From Reticulascus tulasneorum (lineage: Eukaryota; Ascomycota; Sordariomycetes; Glomerellales; Reticulascaceae): 64,000 nucleotides of DNA. Location: NCBI GenBank assembly GCA_001557505.1, contig LSAX01000006.1:1240001-1304000 (forward strand), given 5' to 3'. Positions 57,210 to 64,000 of the stretch are shown here, piece by piece. The notes beneath the pieces are model-generated. The model was given only the letters and a program-made list of their open reading frames with translations. It had not been told where the DNA came from and did no database searches. Every line of letters begins with the position of its first letter. Position 1 is the stretch's first letter. The position numbers and the translations under genes are program-made.

Positions 57210-58942
57210 TCACCAAACCTCATACTGCTCTTTGCTTTTCTTCCCTTCCTTTTCCCTTCCCTCCCTTCCTGCCCTCGACCCTGCAGTGCATTCCTGCTTG
57301 CTGGTTGTTCTTTCGACAGGAGCCACATTGCGAACAAAAAGCCAAAAACCTATCATCACCCGAAAAGCAAAATAAACTCAAGAAGCAAAACGGAGTCGTG
57401 CATTCGTTCCCGTCATTCGAAATCCCCCATCAGGAGAAGAACAACTACACACATACTACCCAGAAACGTAAGGTTGCACCCTGTCTTTATTACCTTCTTT
57501 CCTGCCGCGTCGTGCCTCAAGTGTGTTTGCCGCTTGTTTGCGTTGGGTCACGCCGCCTCCTCGAACGTCCACTTTTTTTTCTTCGGGGGAGGGGGGCCCC
57601 TTGTTGGACACACCTACCTTACATACGTACCTTCGCGCGGCATCTGCAGACCAGACCCGAATCATAAACTCTTGGCCCGTACTTCACACCTTGTGCGAGG
57701 ACCACAACCGTTTTTTTGCACTTTCCAAATATACCTCGAGCATCTGGCCTCGAGACAACTTCATCCTCCTACCTCTTGCTCCCTCCACCGACGCACACCC
57801 GCAAAAGCTCGCAGCCTACTTTCGACCCTGACAGATAGCTAACAGGCACGCGTCTAGTTTTTTTCCTTTCGGCAAAAGGCCTCTGCCTACTTTCTCCTCG
57901 ACCCCTTCTTACCAAGGCACCACCGCGAGAGACTGTCACCCATCTGAACAGCGATCTGTCGAGCGTAGAACAGTCCCACCTTCCTTCAACATCGACCCTG
58001 AGGATCTTCAGGCTCTCATATTCCTTCCGTGGCCTGTTCTATCTGCGGTTAGACGATTGAGGCTTTGCTCTCGGCAACACTTTCAGCTTAAGATCCGCGC
58101 CCATACAATCAGCTCGCACCCATCCTTTCGAAGAGTCTAGCTTCCCTTTGTTCCGTATCATACCGCGAGAACCTTCCGACCATAGACACCTTTCGAGTAG
58201 CTGCTTCTACTTTTAAATACGATCCGTCCAGCGGTTCCGCGGACATAATCAATACCACAGGCAGCGTTTTCGCTACATTTCGTCAGAACCTCAGCGCTGT
58301 TCTAAATATACACCGCTGAGCCACCTACTGTCATCCCCGCCCCCCGGATTGATGAGGACGTCGACTGCACGGCCTATTGAACCTGCTGCTTGTTGACTGC
58401 CAAATCCATCGCGACCAATACAAGTTGTCCCAACTCATACCGCGGGCTTTCCTACAACGCGTGGATACCAGACCCAACCCTGGTGGAATCTTGGGTACGG
58501 AGAGACTAGTCATTCGAGATTACAAATATCGCATGTGACGTGTCGGATTCTGGGATCTGCTAGTATTCTATCAGGTATGCAAACCGAGCTCCCTCCCAAA
58601 TCACCGCACTGCCCAGAGCATGCAATCCTTGTGCCACGGCTGTGACCAAGCCATGGTGGGTTGTATCTGTCAGTTTCCGAGTGGACAACTGTCAACGAGA
58701 GCAATTTATCTGCGGCCTGTTGGTGTGCTGGGCAGTTGCCGTGGCAGCTTTCACATACCACTCACCGCCTTGCCCATCTTCTAGTCCGGCATGCTGATTC
58801 TCTTCTCCTAGTTACATCAGACCTACCGAAGACGTAGTACAGAACTTTCTGATCTCCAAGCGTCTTACCTCATTTCACAAGCTTTGATCCAAGCGTCAGG
58901 GGCAAATCTTTGCACTCAGCGCACTATTTCGTTCTCGGAAAC
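57210..58942 (+). promoter_or_regulatory. Pyrimidine-rich leader of C2H2 regulator
   Basis: CT-rich sequence with CA-rich patches runs to the start codon at 58943. A CAG acceptor-like site (TTTGCACTCAG, ending at 58919) lies 23 bases before the ATG, so the leader may contain an intron. Long, CT-rich, intron-containing leaders are common for developmental regulators in moulds. Exact transcription start is not readable. Confidence 0.4.
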
Positions 58943-60388
58943 ATGAGATCGCCCGCTCCTGCGGAGGTAATGGACATTGGCAACCTGATGAATAAGAAAG
59001 GTGCCGCAGCTATGCAATTACAATCTGGACCACCGTCCGACCGACAACACCCCCATCTCCCTCAACTTACCGCGAGAAATCTGCCAGAGCCTCCGATGGA
59101 TCGTGCAGGCTCACCTCACGGCTCCGAGCACTCTCGATACTCTGGCCACCGGCCAATGGATGGTCTGGACAGCATGCCACGATCATATCCCTCCCCAGGT
59201 TCCATGGGTGGACCGATGTCTATGCCCAGCCATATGGGCCCCATGATTCTGCCTGGCATTCCGCCGGAGATGGCACAGAACATGCACCAGTACAAGGCCC
59301 CCGAGGCATCGCCCCAGCAGCAGGTGAACAAAGCCTATCCCTGCAGCACCTGCGGAAAAGGGTTTGCCAGGCGTAGCGATCTTGCGCGACATGGTGAGTT
59401 GGGATCCTCCCGACAGAGACACATCCTTTGCTAACTGCAAAAGAACGAATTCACAGCGGTATCCGGCCTCATGTCTGCGACTTCCTCAACTGTGGCAAGC
59501 AGTTCATTCAGAGATCTGCACTCACCGTGCACCAGCGTGTACACACTGGCGAGAAGCCTCACATGTGCGAACGATGCGGAAAGGTGAGCATTAGAATGCC
59601 AAACGTCAGGTCAAACCGCTAACTTTAGCCAGCCCTTCAGCGACAGCAGCTCTCTTGCCCGACACCGCCGTATCCATTCTGGCAAGCGACCGTACAAGTG
59701 CCCCTACGCCGATTGCCAAAAAACATTTACGCGTCGTACAACCTTGACAAGACACCAGAATCATCACACTGGAACTGTGGAAGAAGCGGCACTTGCGACT
59801 GCGGCGGCCCTGGCTGCTCGTCCCAACAAGGCCGGCTCGGCTCGATCCGACGGCGACGGCATGTCAAATCATGGATCGCCGTTTACCACGCCATCACCAG
59901 GCCAGAGGACTCTCTCCATGTCTCCAAGCGCGGACAGCATGCACCGCAGCAACGCCGACTTCCAGTACTTGGGAAATAGCTCCCTCCCTGTTCATCTTCG
60001 AGGAGACATGCATGTGGGCAGCCCTGCCTCGACTTCTTCGGCCGGCTATAATAACAACGTTCGACCAACTTCGCACCCCACGGGCTACGGACCGCCATCA
60101 ACCCTGGAGCCTAACATTGAGCAACACTCTGGCCCTGGCAGTGCTGGTGGCAGCCCTCACATGGGAAGCGTCGGCTGGCAGTCTCCCTCTCGTGTTGCCT
60201 CTCCAGCTCACAGCGGCAACGGATACTCTTATCCAGAGCCGGATGCTTACCCATCTGGACCGTCCATGGGTGGCCAAATGTTTTATGGCAACCCGAATCA
60301 GATCCGACGACCGCAGAGCACAGAGCCGCAAGCTGGCGTTTATGACATCAAGGGTCGTCAGAGCGAACTGTGGGCTGGCGCTCACTAA
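58943..60388 (+). CDS. Four-finger C2H2 transcription factor
   Basis: Exons 58943-59393, 59444-59583 and 59633-60388 encode 448 residues. The start is the ATG in GGAAACATGAG; upstream in-frame sequence has no ATG. The N-terminal ~135 residues are Pro/Ser/Met-rich. Four consecutive fingers follow: [31 protein letters not shown] with [26 protein letters not shown], and [12 protein letters not shown] with LTRHQNHH. Linkers are canonical (HTGEKPH, HSGKRPY). The introns fall exactly at the ends of finger one and inside finger three. The C-terminal half is Ser/Pro/Gly-rich, with QFYG-type low complexity. It is a nuclear DNA-binding regulator. I do not assign a named orthologue. Confidence 0.9.
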
Positions 60389-61853
60389 ATTCCCTGTCAA
60401 TGAACAGTACCTAACGATACCCCTGCATTTGCTGTTCTACATGTCTCGGACAAAGACGAGAAGAGGGGGTCTTAGCCTGGAGTTGAGTTTGATTCATTTC
60501 ACATTGACGCCCCGTGGTGAAACTAAAAGTTTGCATGGTTGGCGGGTCGGGTAGATAGATATGGTTTTCTAATATCAATCACGGCTCCGGGCATGTGTTG
60601 CCCAGAGATGGTGGCATGGCCCGGTGGCTGTTGTTCGCTTATAGTACTTTTCCTTTGTTGACTTTAGACTGGTGGAAACCACACACTTCATGACGGCTGG
60701 AATTTGGCATGGCTTTCGGCAAGGGAGATGTGGGAGGAGTTCGAGACATCTTGCCGCCTCGGTGAGCCTGGCGATCTCAAGGAAATGACGGAACTAAAAT
60801 CAAGGATCGGTCGGGAGCGACTTTGTATCAGTTTGTTGTTGTATTAGACATGGACATACCCTTTTATTTCATTTAGCAAACCGAGATCTACGCACCCGTG
60901 ATTGCTGCTCTACTCCATGCCTACTAAACACCCTAACTAGTTACTAGTTATGTAGTATCGTGCATGGTGTGGGGTAGCGGGGTGCGGAATGTCCGCAACG
61001 GCATGGCATGCTGGAAGGTTGAGGATTGGCCAGCCAGCGAACAGTGTGTAGAGCCTCTTGGACCTTTCGATCTCAGTCCAACTATTCTCTCGAAGCGGAA
61101 ATACTTTTCTCAGCTCGTGGTCGTATGAACCCTGCGGGCCAGCGGGCACCTCCTTCTTGGAGCTCAATGTTGAGAAATTCCATGACAGACCGGACAGTTT
61201 GCATTTTCATGAGAAAGAGTTTTCGTCTTCCCCCCCGGTCGAGTTTCAAGCCACCGTCTATTTAATAATCGACGAGCAAATATCAGTCCAACGAAGCCCA
61301 GGGCGCCAAAATTCGCTGTGCTCGCCGGAAAGAGGATTTCCGGATACGGTTGCCGCAGGGGCCATTGCTCCAGTACTGTTCACAAATCGTGCCGGCAATC
61401 TCGGGATTTTCTGATTTGTGATCATGGGCCCATTCCCAGCGCGAAGAGAGGCGAGGATGGAAGCGCATGCATTGCCGCAATGGGGGGCGAGCAAACGGCG
61501 ACAGTGAGCGGGACGATAACCTTTGGTGCTAGTTGAACTGGGTTACTGATCAGGAATAGCTGAGCCATTACCAAGGCTTTACCAACTGTTTAGTCTTGCT
61601 TTTGTGGGCTCTCGCTGTCTGTCTCTCTGACTTTGGGACCCGTGATGTCCTGCTGCTTTATGACCTTGGTCATCGTTCGTGTCCCTCTTATATCCTCCTC
61701 TCTTTTGGCTTCGTTATTGTGAGCCCATACATCTGAGACATGAGCATGATTGCAGTCTTACTCCAATAATATCGACTTGACTCTGTATCCTTTTTCTCCC
61801 TCCTCTGTTTCTTCCTATTTGGTTGGTGTGGTGTGTTAGGAGCGGCGGGCACA
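60389..61853. other. Intergenic, 1.5 kb
   Basis: 3' region of the zinc-finger gene and promoter of the DsbA-family gene. Open frames near 61030-61490 on both strands have no domain signal. No gene supported. Confidence 0.5.
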
Positions 61854-62657
61854 ATGACGCAAATCCAGATCGAGATCACGTCCGACACGCTGTGTCCGTA
61901 CTGCTATATGGGGAAAAAGAACCTCGAGAAAGCGATCGAGACATATCGAGAGAGCCACCCAGAGAGCGACTTCGAAGTTCTCTGGAAGCCTTATTACCTG
62001 AACCCTGCGATGAAGAAATCGGGTAAGTAGACGCTTTGCAGTCTTTTGAGTTATTACTTGGGGGTCCGTCATTTATAAGCATCTTGTTACAGCGGCAAGG
62101 ATGTTGCATGACACTACGAACAAGACAACCAGACTTGAAGCAAGATATCTAACTCCCAGCTTTTCCGAGTAGGTTATGACAAGAAATCCATCTATGAATT
62201 CAAGTACGGCCAGCACACCGGAACCCTACTCGAGCGCATGGTCGCCGCAGGGCCTAATGCCGGCATCGACTTCACCCGCGTGCGCGGCACAACGGGGAAC
62301 TCGCGGCAGAGCCAGAAGCTGATCGCGCTGGCGGGCAGCAAGTCCCCGGAGCTGCAGAGCCGGCTCATGGACCTGCTGTTCAAGGGGCATTTCGAGGACG
62401 GCGAGGACATCACGGACCGCAAGTTCCTCGTCGCCGCGGGGGTGGCGGCGGGGCTGGACCTCAAGGAGGCGGCGAGGATGCTGGACAGCGAGGTCGAGGG
62501 AGAGAAGGTGGATGCCGAGGTGCTGAGGGCGAGGGCGCGGAACATTACCAGCGTGCCGACTTATACCATCCAGGGCAAGTATCGGGTGGGTGGCATGCAG
62601 GAGCCCGAGGTGTTCGTGGAGTTGTTTGAGAAGATCCGGGCTCAGCAGGCGCAGTAG
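61854..62657 (+). CDS. FrnE-like DsbA-family oxidoreductase
   Basis: Exons 61854-62022 and 62173-62657 encode 217 residues. The first strand ITSDTLCPYCYMGKKNLEKA contains a CPYC active site, as in FrnE-type members of the DsbA thioredoxin-fold family. Then comes WKPYYLNP, typical of the family. Splicing joins KKSG to YDKKSIYEFKYG. The helical insertion is normal (RQSQKLIALAG, LMDLLFKGHFEDGEDI). The closing cis-Pro loop ITSVPTYTIQGKYRVGGMQE is present, with VPT as the cis-proline. No signal peptide or presequence is seen, so it is probably cytosolic. Relatives are implicated in dithiol oxidation or act on small molecules; the substrate here is unknown. Confidence 0.88.
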
Positions 62658-63236
62658 GGTCCCCTTATTAAGCAGAGGATGTTCGTATAAGAGGCCAGCG
62701 TCTCACTCAGCGAAGTTAAGCACGGGAGACTACCTACCCCATCCGTTGGGACGGCAGGGGGGGGGGCGTGTTGTTGAGTGGTGCGGTCACATCTCATCGC
62801 TTCAAGGTTTGTGGGCTGGCGGGCGTAAAGTAGGATTCTTTCTCTCTTCTTTTTTTGATTTGATGGAGCTCGGGTGAAAGCAAAAGTAGTCATGGCTTCT
62901 CGAGACGGGAAATCAATGACAATAGGTCAGCTGGCAGATTGTAAGGGTGTTTTGTCGATTTGCGTTTTCTAGTTTTGATATTAAGGCCGCGGCCGGATAC
63001 TGAAGGGTTTTTTGAGCTTTTAAAGCACTCGAGTGTTTCTGAACTATGCACAACCTGAACGCCAAACGATTTACCCATAACCCCAACCTCTGCCTCTCTA
63101 TTTTTTGTTGTTGCAAAAAGGGGGAAAGTGAAGCCTCACATCCGTTGCCGCCCCCAGCCCAGAATAAAGAAACCCAGAAACCCGTATCCAAAACGCCAGA
63201 TGATGCCGATGTTCCGCCCCTCCCCGTGTCCCACTT
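62658..63236. other. Convergent 3' intergenic region
   Basis: Between the stop codons of the DsbA-family gene and TFIIE-beta. Includes a 10-G run near 62757-62766 and T-rich segments near 62850 and 63100. No gene supported. Confidence 0.55.
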
Positions 63237-64000
63237 TCAGCGCTTCATGTGACTGTAGTCCTTGAGCAGATGCTCCATGTGCGTGTTGGTAGCCTTGCCG
63301 GTACGCCTGACTGCTCGCTTCTTCTGCGCCTTGTTTTTGGAGTCCACCTTTTTGATGATGCTTGGGTCGGCACTCGTGGGCTTCTGCCCCACCGCCACCA
63401 GCTTGCGCACGATGTCGTCGGTAGTCGGCACCTTCACCCGATGCCACATGATCTGGAACTCCGACTCGACGCCGTGGAAGAGCGAGGCGTCGTCGAGCCA
63501 CACCATCCGCGGGTGGTTGTCCTTCTTATTGCGCACCACCAGGATCTTGTGCTCGTTCTCCAGCTCCGTCAGCCCGTCCTCGCAGTCCATCCAGCCGTCC
63601 TTGAGATCCTTCACGCTGACGCCTCTAGCGTCCTTCTTGCTCTGGAGATACTGCAGCAGCGTGACCTTGGACTTGACGCCCGGGATGATCGGCCGGTGGG
63701 TGTACGTCCCCGTCCTCCACGTCTGCTCCGACAGCTTCGGGTCGGGCGCCCATTGGATGCGCGGATGCCGCCGCATCGACTCCGCCAGCGCCTGCTTGTG
63801 CTTGTCCGCGCTCTTCGTCTGCGACAGGTGCTGCAGGATCTGGTTGATGGTCATGGTCTCGTCCTTCTTCTTCAGGTACTCCACCGCGAACGTCATCTGC
63901 GTCAGCACATCCGTGCCGTAGCCCGTGATTTCCGGCTGCGAGTAGATCTGGGCGGTGGCATCGCGCTTACGCTTCGCTGATGGCGTCGTCTCGTTCTTGG
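63237..64000 (-). CDS. tfa2: TFIIE beta subunit (partial, 5' end outside window)
   Basis: The reading frame enters from the right edge and ends at 63237, covering about 254 residues of the C-terminal part. Visible are a Lys/Arg-rich segment (SAKRKRDA), then QMTFAVEYLKKKDETMTINQILQHL, which starts the first winged helix of TFIIE-beta. It is followed by the second winged-helix region (VTLLQYLQSKKDARGVSVKDLKDGW, CEDGLTEL) and the basic tail with KNKAQKKRAVRRTGKATNTHMEHLLKDYS. Tfa2 pairs with Tfa1 in the preinitiation complex of RNA polymerase II and helps recruit TFIIH. The upstream half, including the start codon, lies beyond position 64000. Confidence 0.92.
   Translation of the reverse strand, partial: KNETTPSAKRKRDATAQIYSQPEITGYGTDVLTQMTFAVEYLKKKDETMTINQILQHLSQTKSADKHKQALAESMRRHPRIQWAPDPKLSEQTWRTGTYTHRPIIPGVKSKVTLLQYLQSKKDARGVSVKDLKDGWMDCEDGLTELENEHKILVVRNKKDNHPRMVWLDDASLFHGVESEFQIMWHRVKVPTTDDIVRKLVAVGQKPTSADPSIIKKVDSKNKAQKKRAVRRTGKATNTHMEHLLKDYSHMKR

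Larger units (their letters stand above)
48685..58942. other. Gene-free block of about 10 kb
   Basis: I find no reading frame here with a recognisable domain, and no chain of plausible exons. Frames of 100-269 codons exist but are of biased composition or overlap simple repeats. Base composition is not strongly AT-rich and CG dinucleotides are common, so typical RIP damage is not obvious. The right end (about 57000-58940) is pyrimidine-rich and looks like the leader and promoter of the C2H2 regulator at 58943. Simple repeats inside are listed separately. The left end is promoter of the methyltransferase gene. Confidence 0.5.

Noticed and set aside
57033..57842. 269-codon and 186-codon frames on the + strand and a 149-codon frame on the - strand
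   Set aside because: They are kept open by the TACCA pentamer and pyrimidine-rich sequence; the predicted peptides are low-complexity.
59793..60554. 253-codon frame overlapping the zinc-finger gene
   Set aside because: Runs out of frame over exon 3 of the clear C2H2 gene; no domain.
62660..62765. Segment resembling part of a 5S rRNA (GAAGTTAAGC then a G-rich end)
   Set aside because: Only a short word matches; the conserved 3' half and pairing arms of fungal 5S rRNA are absent, and it lies directly after a stop codon.
63249..63980. 243-codon frame on the + strand
   Set aside because: Leucine/arginine-rich shadow of the TFIIE-beta gene.

Overview
The window is nuclear DNA of a filamentous ascomycete (Pezizomycotina, most likely a Sordariomycete). 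The evidence is short introns (about 42-150 nt) with GTRNGY donors and CTRAY branch sites, long intergenic regions, and gene families typical of moulds: SREBP/SrbA, Fungal_trans_2 regulators, the amadoriase family, and a nitrite reductase with a fungal-type GATA/NirA promoter. I rebuilt exon structures by hand. For each multi-exon gene the spliced length is a multiple of three and the reading frame joins cleanly.

Layout. 1-9.2 kb: an SLC49/FLVCR-like MFS transporter (+), the sterol 3-keto reductase Erg27 (-), the six-BRCT scaffold Rtt107/Brc1 (+) and the ESCRT-II subunit Vps25 (-). 9.2-11.3 kb: an AT-richer stretch, then an orphan three-exon gene whose first intron appears to be GC-AG. 11.5-22.6 kb, all on the minus strand: a neutral ceramidase with Thr in place of the usual nucleophile Ser, the membrane-bound SREBP/SrbA bHLH regulator, and a secreted-type single-pass membrane protein with a long disordered tail. 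25-31 kb: Srs2 helicase (+), a small mitochondrial membrane protein (+) and a multi-pass membrane protein (-). 32-40.8 kb: NAD(P)H nitrite reductase (-) with NirA and AreA motifs upstream, Coq3 (-), Rib3 (+) and an FAD amine oxidase of the MSOX/amadoriase family (-). 42.7-48.7 kb: a C2H2 protein (-), a divergent Fungal_trans_2 regulator (+) and an EgtD/EasF-type methyltransferase (-). 48.7-58.9 kb: about 10 kb with no gene I can support. 58.9-64 kb: a four-finger C2H2 transcription factor (+) with a long pyrimidine-rich leader, an FrnE-like DsbA-family oxidoreductase (+) and TFIIE-beta (-), which runs off the right edge.

Functional links. Erg27 and SrbA are an ergosterol enzyme and the known class of ergosterol regulator, 12-15 kb apart. 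Rtt107 and Srs2 both belong to replication-fork repair. Nitrite reductase carries in its promoter the two motif types expected for nitrate induction and nitrogen derepression. I found no clear mobile element, CRISPR array, tRNA or rRNA gene. No obviously new multi-gene system is visible. The items most worth checking are the Ser-to-Thr ceramidase, the GC-AG intron gene, the gene-free 10 kb block and the cysteine-less regulator next to the EgtD-like methyltransferase.
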